Source of the DNA: Chloroflexota bacterium
GTDB taxonomy: Bacteria > Chloroflexota > Limnocylindria > QHBO01
Length of the DNA stretch: 13,378 nt
Direction of reading: 5' to 3'
Assembly (NCBI GenBank): GCA_005879775.1
Contig: VBJX01000022.1
Coordinates: forward strand, 1 to 13,378
The translations under genes were made by a program, and so were the position numbers. Positions 1 to 6,648 of this stretch are shown in pieces. How positions within the stretch are numbered: position 1 is the stretch's first letter; the number at the start of each line of letters is the position of its first letter. The notes below the pieces were generated by a model. The model was not told the DNA's origin. It searched no databases and saw nothing but the letters and a program-made list of their open reading frames with translations.

Positions 1-576
1 CTCCGAGGGTTTGAGGATGAAGGTGTTGCCGGCGGCGATGGCGAGCGGATACATCCACAGGGGGACCATGAAGGGGAAGTTGAACGGCGTGATCCCGGCG
101 CAGACCCCGACCGGGAAGCGGACCAGCTCCGAGTCGATCCCCTTGCTGATCTGGTCGAGGTTGGTGCCCATCATCAGGGTCGGCATGCCGCAGGCGAAAT
201 CGACCACCTCGATCCCGCGCCGCACCTCGCCGGCCGAGTCGGCATAGATCTTGCCGTTCTCCGTGGTGCACAGGCGGATCAGCTCCTCGCGATAGTCATT
301 GAGCGCCTCGCGGAAGCGGAACATGTAGCCGGCCCGCTCGGGGACAGCCAGCTCGCTCCAGTCGGCGAAGGCAGCACGGGCCGCGCGGGCAGCGGCATCC
401 ACGTCGGCCGCGGTGGACATCGGGACGCGGGCGAGGAGCTCCTCGGTGGCGGGGTTCGGCACGTCGAGCCACTCGCTCGTGCGGGCGCGCACCCATTCGC
501 CGCCGATGAAATTCTTCAGCTCCCCCCGGCGTGCCGAAGCGGGAATCTCGCGGGTGGTGGGTATGGTGGCGGTCAT
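1..576 (-). CDS. mmsA: Methylmalonate-semialdehyde dehydrogenase (CoA-acylating), N-terminal 192 residues, cut by window edge
   Basis: The reading frame is open from the ATG at 576 down to base 1, giving 192 residues of a protein that is normally about 490-500 residues. It starts MTATIPTTREIP, then FIGGEWV and VPNPATEELLARVPMST, the usual start of a class-I-fold aldehyde dehydrogenase. The stretch around residues 157-192 contains CAGITPFNFPFMVPLWMYP and ends in ILKPSE. This is the NAD-binding region typical of the MmsA/IolA subfamily, which oxidises methylmalonate semialdehyde or malonate semialdehyde to propionyl-CoA or acetyl-CoA in valine, thymine or inositol breakdown. The catalytic Cys lies outside the window. 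There is no Shine-Dalgarno sequence before the ATG; a TAGAAT hexamer lies 10 nt upstream. The gene is divergent from the copper operon. Family assignment is strong; the exact substrate is inferred. Confidence 0.88.
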   Translation of the reverse strand, partial: MTATIPTTREIPASARRGELKNFIGGEWVRARTSEWLDVPNPATEELLARVPMSTAADVDAAARAARAAFADWSELAVPERAGYMFRFREALNDYREELIRLCTTENGKIYADSAGEVRRGIEVVDFACGMPTLMMGTNLDQISKGIDSELVRFPVGVCAGITPFNFPFMVPLWMYPLAIAAGNTFILKPSE

Positions 577-586
577 GAGGGCCACG

Positions 587-592
587 ATTCTA
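587..592 (-). promoter_or_regulatory. Candidate -10 box (TAGAAT) for the aldehyde dehydrogenase gene
   Basis: On the minus strand TAGAAT lies 10 nt before the ATG at 576, preceded by GGCGG. A transcript starting about 6-7 nt after this box would have a leader of only a few bases, which agrees with the absence of a Shine-Dalgarno sequence. No convincing -35 hexamer was found at 16-18 nt. Confidence 0.4.
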
Positions 593-614
593 CCGCCAGT
601 GGCCAGCTTTCTCG

Positions 615-643
615 TTCGACGCACCATCGATCCGTGTCATAGA
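615..643 (+). promoter_or_regulatory. Weak candidate promoter for the copper operon
   Basis: TTCGAC at 615-620 is separated by 17 nt from CATAGA at 638-643, in the 173-bp gap between the divergent dehydrogenase and the first gene of the copper operon. Both hexamers match the sigma-70 consensus only partly. The rest of the 577-749 gap shows no ORF and no clear operator palindrome. Confidence 0.25.
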
Positions 644-749
644 GTGAGCGGGCGGTAGCCGCGGACGGCTGCCGCATCTGTCGGGTCGCCGCCCGCGCCA
701 TCGGGCACGCCAGGCGCGTTGCGACCCCCTATTCACGCGAGGTTCACGA

Positions 750-1442
750 ATGCGTACTCGAATCCGGCGCCTGTGCGCCATCTCCGCCCTGGCGACCATG
801 CTCGCTCTGAGCGTCGCCGGGTCGGCGGTTGCCCACACGGTGCAGCTGGTCGGTCCATATTCCGTGACCATCGGCTGGCTGCACGAGCCGACCTACGTCG
901 GCGAGCTGAACGCCGTCCAGTTCCTGGTGCACGATGCCGCCGGCCCGGTCGATGATCTTTCGACCGACACCCTCAGCTTGGTGGTGAGCACCGGCAGCTC
1001 GACATCGGATCCGCTCGACTTCGCTCCGACCTTCGACGAGGACACCGGGCTCGGCCTTCCGGGCGAGTACCTGGCGCCGATCATCCCCACCGCGCCGGGC
1101 GCCTACACCTTCCACCTGACCGGCACAATCGGAGTAACGCCGATCGACCTGACCGTCACCTCGAACGATTCGACCTTCGACTCGGTCATCGCACCGACCG
1201 GCATCCAGTTCCCGGTGGCGCTGCCTGCGATGGGCGACGTGACGACCCGGCTCGATCGCGTTGATTCGCGGATCGAGACGGCCCAGACCGCTGCCACCGA
1301 TGCTGCCGCCAAGGTCGATGACGCGCGCTCTGCGGCGTCGCGGTCGACACTCATCGGCCTGGGGGCGGGCGGGATGGGGATCCTGGTGGGGATCGTCGCC
1401 CTGGTGGTTGCGATGCGAAAACGCCCTCCGGCAGCCGGCTAG
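750..1442 (+). CDS. Exported membrane-anchored protein with predicted N-terminal His after cleavage, probable copper-related
   Basis: The product has 230 residues. A Sec signal peptide covers residues 1-28 (MRTRIRR, a hydrophobic core, then SAVA), and AxA-type cleavage would leave His29 as the first residue, as in CopC-type proteins. Residues about 30-155 look like one beta-sandwich domain, with GPYSVTIGWLHEPTYVGELN as its start. This resembles YtkA/FixH-type Ig-like domains, but I cannot assign a named family. Residues about 165-198 are Ala/Asp/Arg-rich and probably helical, followed by a membrane helix at about 202-222 and a basic tail (MRKRPPAAG), so the domain faces the outside. The ATG at 750 has GAGG 7 nt upstream. 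The gene lies 19 nt before the CopC-CopD fusion gene. A copper role is inferred from that neighbour and the N-terminal His. Confidence 0.8.
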   Translation: MRTRIRRLCAISALATMLALSVAGSAVAHTVQLVGPYSVTIGWLHEPTYVGELNAVQFLVHDAAGPVDDLSTDTLSLVVSTGSSTSDPLDFAPTFDEDTGLGLPGEYLAPIIPTAPGAYTFHLTGTIGVTPIDLTVTSNDSTFDSVIAPTGIQFPVALPAMGDVTTRLDRVDSRIETAQTAATDAAAKVDDARSAASRSTLIGLGAGGMGILVGIVALVVAMRKRPPAAG

Positions 1443-1461
1443 GCCGCCCCGCGTGCGCCGC

Positions 1462-3429
1462 ATGCGGCTGGTCTGCGCGTCGGCCGGGGTGGGCATCGCC
1501 ATGCTCCTCGCGCTGGCAGGCCCCGCGGCGGCGCACGCGCTGCTCGTCTCGTCAGACCCCGCCGCGGGTGCCTCGCTGGCCACGGCGCCGTCGGCGGTGA
1601 CGCTCACCTTCACCGAAGAGCCCGATCCGAAGCTCTCGGCCATCAAGGTGCTCGCCACCGACGGAAGCTCCGTCGGAGCCGGGCCGGTGAGCGCGGTGGC
1701 AAGCCAGCCCAAGGAGCTGCGAGCGACGCTCGGTCCGCTGCAGCCGGGCGTCTACACCGTCTCGTGGCGCACCGTCTCGGCGGTCGACGGGCACCTGGCC
1801 AGCGGCTCTTTCTCGTTCGGAGTCGGAGTCACGCCGCCATCGGCGGCTCCCTCGGCCGCAGGTGGATCGGCGACAAGCGGAACGTCGACCCCCACCCCGA
1901 TCGCGGTCATCGGCCGCTGGCTCCTCTACCTTGGCCTCATCGGTCTCCTGGGCGGAGCCTTCGTCAGCCTCGCCGTCTTCCGCGTTCCGTCGCCGCTGGT
2001 CCCGAGGATCCTGGCCGTGGCCTGGCTGCTGGCCGTCGCCGGCAGCCTGATCCTGGTCGCCAGCCAGCTCGGCGAGTCGGGCGTCGGATTCGGAGCCTTC
2101 ATCACCAGCTCAGGCGGCCGGCATGCGGAGCTGCGCGCCCTCTCGCTGGTGACGGCCGGGTTCGCCGTGGCGGCGGCCTGGGCGGCGCGCGACAGCCGGC
2201 TGGCCCTGGTGGCGGTGTGCGTGACCGCAGCCCTCGCCATGCTGGCCGACGTGGCCACCAGCCACGCGGCGGCAGGGGGCAACGTCCTCTTCGACGTGAG
2301 CATCCAGTGGCTGCACGTGGCGGCGACCGGCCTCTGGATGGGAGGCCTGGTGGCGCTCCTGCTGACGCTGCGCGGCCCGGCCGGCGAGGGAACGGGGCGC
2401 GCGGCCCGGCGCTTCGCATGGGTGGCGTCAGGAGGACTCGCGGTTGTGTCCGGAACCGGGTTCCTGCGCGCCTGGAGCGAGGTGGGCACGCTCGGCGATC
2501 TCTTCTCCACCGGTTTCGGGCTGGTGGTGATCGGCAAGTCGCTGCTGCTCGGTCTGCTTGCCAGCCTGGGGGCCTTCAACCACTTCTTCAGCGTGCCGGC
2601 CGCCGGGCGAACGCTCGGGCTGCTGCGGCGCGTCGGATCGGTCGAGGTGCTCGTGGGCGGAACGATCCTCGTCCTCTCGGCCACCCTGGTGAACCTGTCG
2701 CCGCCGAGCCAGGCAGTGGCCGCTCCCCCGCCGCCGGTTCCGGAATTCCTGGTCGCGCAGGGCAACGACTTCGGGACGAGCGTCCGCGTGCGGTTGACGG
2801 TCACGCCCGGGACGGCAGGGTTCAACACCTTCTCCGGGTACCTGGCCGACTACGACACCGGCGCGCCGCTAGACGGGCGGATCGTCACCATTCGCTTCGA
2901 GCTGCCCGCCCGGCCCGAATTTGGCGATTCCCACCTCGACCTCCCGGCGGTGAGCTCGGGCCGCTACGAAGCGACAGGTGGCAACCTGTCGCTCGACGGC
3001 AAGTGGCGGCTGACCGTGCTGGTCGCCGCGCCATCGGGCTCGGTCGAGGTCCCGCTGGAGCTGACCACTCGCACCCTGTCGCAGGTGGTCGACGTCAACC
3101 GCACCGCCGGCCTGCCGACCATCTACACCGTGCACCTGAGCGGCGGAGCATCGGTCCAGGTCTACCTCGATCCGGGGAGGCCGGGCCAGAACGAGCTGCA
3201 CGTCACCTTCTTCAATGCGGCCGGCACCGAGCTCCCGGTCCCGAACGCCGAGGTCTCGATGGGCCTGGCCGGAGAAGCGCCGACGGCGCTGGAGATCCGC
3301 ATGCTCGAGCCGGGTCATTTCGTGGCCGACACGAGCGTATCGGCCGGCACGTATGCCGTCTCCCTTTCCGGCACCCCGCCGGGTGGCCACGCGCTGGTCG
3401 CCAACGTCCAGCTCGAGGTCACCCCATGA
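1462..3429 (+). CDS. copCD: CopC-CopD fusion with C-terminal YtkA-like beta domains (copper resistance/transport)
   Basis: The product has 655 residues from the ATG at 1462; an in-frame GTG at 1453 would add three residues. A signal peptide ends in PAAA, leaving His25 as mature residue 1. Residues 25-122 form a CopC domain (HALLVSSDPAAGA, LTFTEEPDP) with the usual Cu(II) ligands His25, Asp109 and His111 in SAVDGHLASGSFSF. After a Ser/Pro/Ala linker (123-147), residues about 148-412 carry roughly eight membrane helices of a CopD domain, with SHAA (His268), WLHVAATGLWMGG (His285) and FNHFF (His374). Residues about 430-655 form an outer beta-rich region that looks like two tandem YtkA/FixH-like modules. 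The known role of CopC/CopD is binding copper outside the membrane and moving it across. The longer upstream frame from 1261 is out-of-frame read-through of the previous gene. Confidence 0.92.
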   Translation: MRLVCASAGVGIAMLLALAGPAAAHALLVSSDPAAGASLATAPSAVTLTFTEEPDPKLSAIKVLATDGSSVGAGPVSAVASQPKELRATLGPLQPGVYTVSWRTVSAVDGHLASGSFSFGVGVTPPSAAPSAAGGSATSGTSTPTPIAVIGRWLLYLGLIGLLGGAFVSLAVFRVPSPLVPRILAVAWLLAVAGSLILVASQLGESGVGFGAFITSSGGRHAELRALSLVTAGFAVAAAWAARDSRLALVAVCVTAALAMLADVATSHAAAGGNVLFDVSIQWLHVAATGLWMGGLVALLLTLRGPAGEGTGRAARRFAWVASGGLAVVSGTGFLRAWSEVGTLGDLFSTGFGLVVIGKSLLLGLLASLGAFNHFFSVPAAGRTLGLLRRVGSVEVLVGGTILVLSATLVNLSPPSQAVAAPPPPVPEFLVAQGNDFGTSVRVRLTVTPGTAGFNTFSGYLADYDTGAPLDGRIVTIRFELPARPEFGDSHLDLPAVSSGRYEATGGNLSLDGKWRLTVLVAAPSGSVEVPLELTTRTLSQVVDVNRTAGLPTIYTVHLSGGASVQVYLDPGRPGQNELHVTFFNAAGTELPVPNAEVSMGLAGEAPTALEIRMLEPGHFVADTSVSAGTYAVSLSGTPPGGHALVANVQLEVTP

Positions 3430-3866
3430 GCCGGCCCGCCTCGTCCCCGGTTGCGATAACCGCGCTCGTGTGGCTCGCCATCGTTTCGGCTGCCTGCGGG
3501 CCGTCGGCAACGGCCCCCGCCAGCGCTTCGCCAAAGCCTTCGCTCGGCCCCCGACCGTCATCGCCGGCCGTGGTCACGATCGTTGAGCCGACGCCCAACG
3601 AGGTGGTCACCGGATCGAGCGTGCACGTCGTGCTGACCCTGCAGAACGCCAAGATCGTGGCGCAGACGACGACCAACATCAGGCCCGACGAGGGGCACAT
3701 CCACCTGTACGTCGACAACGTGCTCTACTCGATGAACTACCAGCTGGAGCAGGACCTGCCGGTCCACCCTGGGACCTACGTCCTCAAGGCCGAGTTCGTG
3801 GCGGCCGATCACGCCCCCTTCAGTCCGCGCGTCCTCTCCCCGGAGGTCGTCTTTGTCGTCCATTAG
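3426..3866 (+). CDS. Small lipoprotein with HxH motif, DUF4399-like beta domain
   Basis: The product has 146 residues. The ATG overlaps the stop of the CopCD gene (ATGA), which indicates translational coupling. A signal peptide ends in VSAAC, so Cys24 is the probable lipidated residue (the lipobox is slightly off-consensus at -3). A Ser/Pro/Ala spacer (25-48) leads to a beta domain with DEGHIHLYVDN (His91, His93) and LPVHPGTYVLKAEF (His114), then ADHAPFSPRVLSPEVVF (His129). This arrangement resembles DUF4399-type periplasmic domains, which have a conserved GHHHLxxD segment. A metal-binding role on the outer face of the membrane is inferred from the clustered His residues and the operon. No enzyme motif is seen. 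Confidence 0.8.
   Translation: MSRPASSPVAITALVWLAIVSAACGPSATAPASASPKPSLGPRPSSPAVVTIVEPTPNEVVTGSSVHVVLTLQNAKIVAQTTTNIRPDEGHIHLYVDNVLYSMNYQLEQDLPVHPGTYVLKAEFVAADHAPFSPRVLSPEVVFVVH
3842..3846 (+). promoter_or_regulatory. Ribosome binding site GGAGG that decides a TTG start
   Basis: GGAGG lies 6 nt before the TTG at 3853, inside the last codons of the lipoprotein gene. It supports initiation at the rare TTG rather than at a later ATG, because only this start includes the full signal sequence. Confidence 0.7.
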
Positions 3867-5226
3867 CCGCAGGGTCGTCACGGCCCTGCTCCTCCCCGCG
3901 GTGCTGGTGGCCGGGCTGCTTGGGATCCGCGCATGGGTGGCCGCGGATCCGATCCGCATCGGGGCCGTCTTCCCGCTGCACGGCAACGCCGCGCAGCTCG
4001 CCGGAGAGGAAGAGCGCGGCGTGGAGATCGCCCGCGACATGGTCAACGCCGGGGCTGGCATCGGCGGACGGCCGATCGCGCTCGAGGTGCGCGACCTGGA
4101 GGGCGCGGCGGACGCGCCGGCGGTGATGGCCTCGCTGCGGGCGGCCGGGGTGCAGGTCGTGATCGGGGCCTATTCGTCTGAGCTGTCGATCGCAGCCAGC
4201 TCAGCAGCGGCCGATGCCGGCCTCGTCTACTGGGAAGCCGGCGCGGTCGCCGATCGCCTCACCGGGCGCGGCCTGCCCCTCGTCTTCCGTGTCGGAGCGA
4301 GCGGCTCGAACCTCGGCGCCAACTCGGCAAGCTTCGCCGCCACGCAGCTCGCCTCGCGACTGGGAAAGACGCCGGCGCAGCTGCGGCTGGCGATCGTGGC
4401 CGTCGACGACGAGTACGCGCGCTCAGTGGCCGATGCGGCGGAGGCCACCGCCCGCGCAGCTGGAACGCCGATCGTGGCGCGGCTCACCTACAGCCTGGAA
4501 CTCCCGCGCTGGCCGAGCCTCATGGCTCGGCTGGCCGATGCGCGGCCGGACGTGATCGTGCTCGCCTCGCACATCCCCGACGGGATCGCCTTCCGCCGAG
4601 CCATGGTGCAGGCGGGGCTGCACGTCGGAGCGTTGATCGGCTCGACGATGGCCGAGTGCAGCCCAGATTTCGCCGGGGACCTGGGCCCGGATGCGGTCGG
4701 CGTGTTTGCCTCCGATCGGCCGACCGGCGGCTTCCAGGCAGCAGCCCTGGCTCCGGCTGCGCGCCAGGTGTACGACCGATTCGCCGCCGCCTGGGCTGAG
4801 GCGGGCAGTGCGGCTGCGTCAGCTCCGTCGGCTCCGTCAGCTCAGTCCGGATCTGAGGGCTATGCGCCCGATGACGGCGAGTACGAGATCCAGGGTCCTG
4901 CTGCCGAGACTGCGCCGGGGCCGACCGAGGAGGGACTCTCCGGATTCACGGCGGCCTGGGCGCTCTTCCACCAGGTCCTGCCGGAGGTTGGCGGCCGCGA
5001 CGCAACCGCGGCCCAGATCGCCGCTGCGGCTCGCCTCGTCGACCTGCCGGCCGGGTCGCTGCCAAACGGCGCGGGGCTTCGATTCTCGAGCGCGCCGCGG
5101 ACACTGGGCCAGAACGAGCGTGCGGCAGCCGTCATCTGGCAGTGGCAGGCGGTCCGCTCCTACACCTTTGTCTGGCCCGCCGCCTACGCCACGGGCGCCA
5201 TCGGATTCGTTCCCCTCGCCAGATGA
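3853..5226 (+). CDS. Orphan substrate-binding protein of the branched-chain amino acid/LivJ type (Peripla_BP_6)
   Basis: The product has 457 residues and starts at TTG. Residues 8-30 are a hydrophobic signal or anchor segment without a lipobox Cys. The first lobe begins DPIRIGAVFPLHG, with ERGVEIARDMVNAGAGIGG and a VVIGAYSSELS segment, the usual pattern of type-I periplasmic binding proteins of the LivJ/amide-binding class. LRLAIVAVDDEYAR starts the second lobe. A low-complexity Ala/Ser/Pro and acidic insertion at about 318-355 is unusual for the family. No LivHMGF permease or ATPase gene is next to it, so it may be a sensor or scaffold rather than a transporter part. It overlaps the previous gene by 14 nt and the next by 4 nt (ATGA). 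The fold call is firm; the ligand is unknown. Confidence 0.85.
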   Translation: MSSISRRVVTALLLPAVLVAGLLGIRAWVAADPIRIGAVFPLHGNAAQLAGEEERGVEIARDMVNAGAGIGGRPIALEVRDLEGAADAPAVMASLRAAGVQVVIGAYSSELSIAASSAAADAGLVYWEAGAVADRLTGRGLPLVFRVGASGSNLGANSASFAATQLASRLGKTPAQLRLAIVAVDDEYARSVADAAEATARAAGTPIVARLTYSLELPRWPSLMARLADARPDVIVLASHIPDGIAFRRAMVQAGLHVGALIGSTMAECSPDFAGDLGPDAVGVFASDRPTGGFQAAALAPAARQVYDRFAAAWAEAGSAAASAPSAPSAQSGSEGYAPDDGEYEIQGPAAETAPGPTEEGLSGFTAAWALFHQVLPEVGGRDATAAQIAAAARLVDLPAGSLPNGAGLRFSSAPRTLGQNERAAAVIWQWQAVRSYTFVWPAAYATGAIGFVPLAR

Positions 5227-5828
5227 CGACGTTGCGTCGGGCGGTCGAGCTGCCCGCCTGGCTGCGTGCCGCCTGGCTGCGTGCCGCCTGGCTGCTGCTG
5301 GCACTCTGCAGCGCCGCGCTCGCCCGGGCCGCCCTCAACGGACAGACGACGTTCGCTGCCTTTGCCGCGGGAGCGGCTTTCGGGGTCGTGCTGCTCCTCG
5401 CTGCGACGGCAGCCGGATGGCAGGTGCGGCGCCCGACAGTGCGCCCGGTGCTGCTCGGCGTGGCTGGCGGGCTGGTGCTCGTACTCCTGCCCGGGATCAC
5501 ACACCCCGGTGTTGCGCTTCCCGTCGGCATGCGGCCGCAGCCGTTTGCGGCCTGGGTGCTGGTCACCGGGTTGGTGGTGGTCGCCGAGGAGGCGCTCCTG
5601 CGCGGAGCGCTGCTGGACACGGTGCGTGAGGCCGCCGGCCTTCCCGCGGCAGTCGTGGTGAGCAGCGCGGCATTCGCCCTGATGCACGTCCCGCTGTACG
5701 GCTGGGAGGTGGTGCCGATCGACCTGGCGGCGGGTGTCTGGCTGGCAGGCCTGCGGCTGGCCGGTGGTGGGATCGGAGCCCCAGCGGCTGCCCACTTCCT
5801 GGCCGACCTGGCGGGATGGTTAACGTGA
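5223..5828 (+). CDS. CPBP-family intramembrane glutamic protease (CAAX/Abi-type)
   Basis: The product has 201 residues from the ATG at 5223, which overlaps the upstream stop. It is almost entirely hydrophobic, with about six membrane helices. The three family motifs are present: EEALLRG (Glu122, Glu123, Arg127), FALMHVP (His155) and HFLAD (His191, Asp195). Members of this family are membrane proteases related to Rce1; bacterial members are linked to bacteriocin self-immunity or processing of membrane proteins, but most have unknown substrates. Here the protease sits between an orphan binding protein and an anchored exported protein, so one of these may be its target (inference). The N-terminus contains a short AWLRA repeat. 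Confidence 0.88.
   Translation: MTTLRRAVELPAWLRAAWLRAAWLLLALCSAALARAALNGQTTFAAFAAGAAFGVVLLLAATAAGWQVRRPTVRPVLLGVAGGLVLVLLPGITHPGVALPVGMRPQPFAAWVLVTGLVVVAEEALLRGALLDTVREAAGLPAAVVVSSAAFALMHVPLYGWEVVPIDLAAGVWLAGLRLAGGGIGAPAAAHFLADLAGWLT
5256..5295 (+). repeat. 15-bp in-frame tandem repeat (2.7 copies) in the CPBP gene
   Basis: GCCTGGCTGCGTGCC occurs at 5256-5270 and 5271-5285, followed by its first ten bases at 5286-5295. The copies are identical and encode AWLRA-AWLRA-AWL at residues 12-24. Because the unit is 15 bp, gain or loss of a copy would keep the frame and only change the length of the segment before the first membrane helix. Confidence 0.9.
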
Positions 5829-6583
5829 GCACGCCTCATCGAGCCGCCTGGTTGACCCTGGGGATCGGCCTGCTGTTGATGCTGGCCGTCCAGCTGTCGG
5901 GCCATCGCGCGCCGGCGGCGCTCTACGACGGCGTGGTGATCGAGGATCCGTACCGCTACCTGCAGCCTCCGCCCGGCGCCGCGGGCAATCCCAGCTCCGC
6001 GACGGCCAGCGCCCAGGTCGAGTCGGGATCGGTGGGGCAGCTGTACACCGCGACGACCGAGGTCCCGCCGCAGGCCCAGGTGATCGCCGAGCCCGGGGCC
6101 CTGATGCTGCCCGCTGGCGCAACCTCGGTCACGCTGAGCGTCACTCCGGCCGCGTCGACGGCGCTGCCGACGTCGGGACGCCTGGCGGGCAACGCGTATC
6201 GGATATCGGTCACCGACCAGACCGGAGCGGCCGTCACCATCCGCCCGGGGAGCCTGGTGACCCTGGTGCTGCGAGCGGATCGGCCTCCGGGGAGCGGCAC
6301 GATCGCCCAGTTCGTCGGCGGCGCCTGGGAGACGTTGCCGAGCGACATCGGTGGCCTGCCGGACCTCTTCTCGACCAACATGACCTCGTTCGGTGACTTC
6401 GGGGTGGTGGACGCCGCGCCGGCCGCGAGCGCCTCTGCGGGCGCCACCGCAGCCCCGTCCTCCGCGCCGAGCACCGGTGGTGAGAGCCAGCCTCCCTGGA
6501 TCCTGATCATCCTCATCGCGGTGGCAGCTGCCGTGGTCGGGTGGGTGTGGGGAGACGCCTGGGACTCGCAGCGCCGCAAATGA
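5816..6583 (+). CDS. Exported protein of unknown function with C-terminal membrane anchor
   Basis: The product has 255 residues from the ATG at 5816 (13-nt overlap with the protease gene). A GTG at 5825, overlapping the upstream stop as GTGA, is an equally plausible start. A hydrophobic signal segment covers about 11-27. It is followed by ALYDGVVIEDPYRYLQPPPG and a Ser/Thr/Ala-rich beta-type domain (about 70-205) with TLVLRADRPPGSGTIAQFV and GAWETLPSD. A low-complexity Ala/Ser/Pro spacer precedes a membrane helix at about 227-245 and the short basic tail WDSQRRK. The topology matches the first gene of the operon: outer domain, spacer, C-terminal anchor. I do not recognise a named family. It is the last gene of the operon. 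Confidence 0.75.
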   Translation: MVNVSTPHRAAWLTLGIGLLLMLAVQLSGHRAPAALYDGVVIEDPYRYLQPPPGAAGNPSSATASAQVESGSVGQLYTATTEVPPQAQVIAEPGALMLPAGATSVTLSVTPAASTALPTSGRLAGNAYRISVTDQTGAAVTIRPGSLVTLVLRADRPPGSGTIAQFVGGAWETLPSDIGGLPDLFSTNMTSFGDFGVVDAAPAASASAGATAAPSSAPSTGGESQPPWILIILIAVAAAVVGWVWGDAWDSQRRK

Positions 6584-6600
6584 CCTGAATCGGCCCTCGG

Positions 6601-6616
6601 CGCAAGGCTTGTTGCG
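6601..6616. repeat. Short inverted repeat CGCAA-6-TTGCG downstream of the copper operon
   Basis: CGCAA (6601-6605) and TTGCG (6612-6616) are perfect complements around GGCTTG. No T-run follows, so it is a poor terminator. It overlaps the left half of the larger dyad at the Fur-family promoter and may be part of the operator. Confidence 0.4.
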
Positions 6617-6631
6617 ACTCAGTCTCGATAA
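6609..6631. promoter_or_regulatory. Candidate Fur/Zur operator: 23-bp imperfect dyad
   Basis: The dyad is centred on C6620, with left arm TTGTTGCGACT and right arm AGTCTCGATAA. Eight of eleven arm positions pair, including the inner four and the outer two. It spans the -35 box and the spacer of the predicted promoter, where a repressor would block transcription. Fur-family regulators bind A/T-edged dyads of about this length and often control their own operon. The sequence does not match the Zur consensus of proteobacteria or actinobacteria that I know. Confidence 0.45.
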
Positions 6632-6641
6632 ATGGTAGCCT
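6613..6641 (+). promoter_or_regulatory. Predicted leaderless promoter of the fur/zur-znuACB operon
   Basis: TTGCGA (6613-6618) and TAGCCT (6636-6641, TANNNT type) are separated by exactly 17 nt. The -10 box ends 7 nt before the ATG at 6649, so transcription should start at or next to the start codon. No Shine-Dalgarno sequence precedes this ATG, which agrees with a leaderless mRNA. Confidence 0.5.
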
Positions 6642-6648
6642 CCCAGCC

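Noticed and set aside
1261..1461. An N-terminal extension of the CopCD protein from the ATG at 1261
   Set aside because: The extension overlaps the previous gene in another frame and would put the signal peptide inside the protein. The start at 1462 (or 1453) is right after the upstream stop.
744..1712. A 322-codon minus-strand frame opposite the first copper-operon genes
   Set aside because: Its composition is low-complexity Arg/Gly/Ala, it has no signal or domain, and the opposite strand encodes proteins with good signal peptides.
1764..3866. A 700-codon plus-strand frame that ends with the small lipoprotein
   Set aside because: Its first 554 codons lie out of frame over the CopCD gene and read as Arg/Pro/Gly-rich filler. 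The lipoprotein starts at 3426 with its own signal peptide.
4815..4850. Repeated GCTCCGTC-like units in the binding-protein gene as a regulatory repeat
   Set aside because: The units are imperfect and simply encode an Ala/Pro/Ser-rich stretch. Codon-level low complexity explains them.
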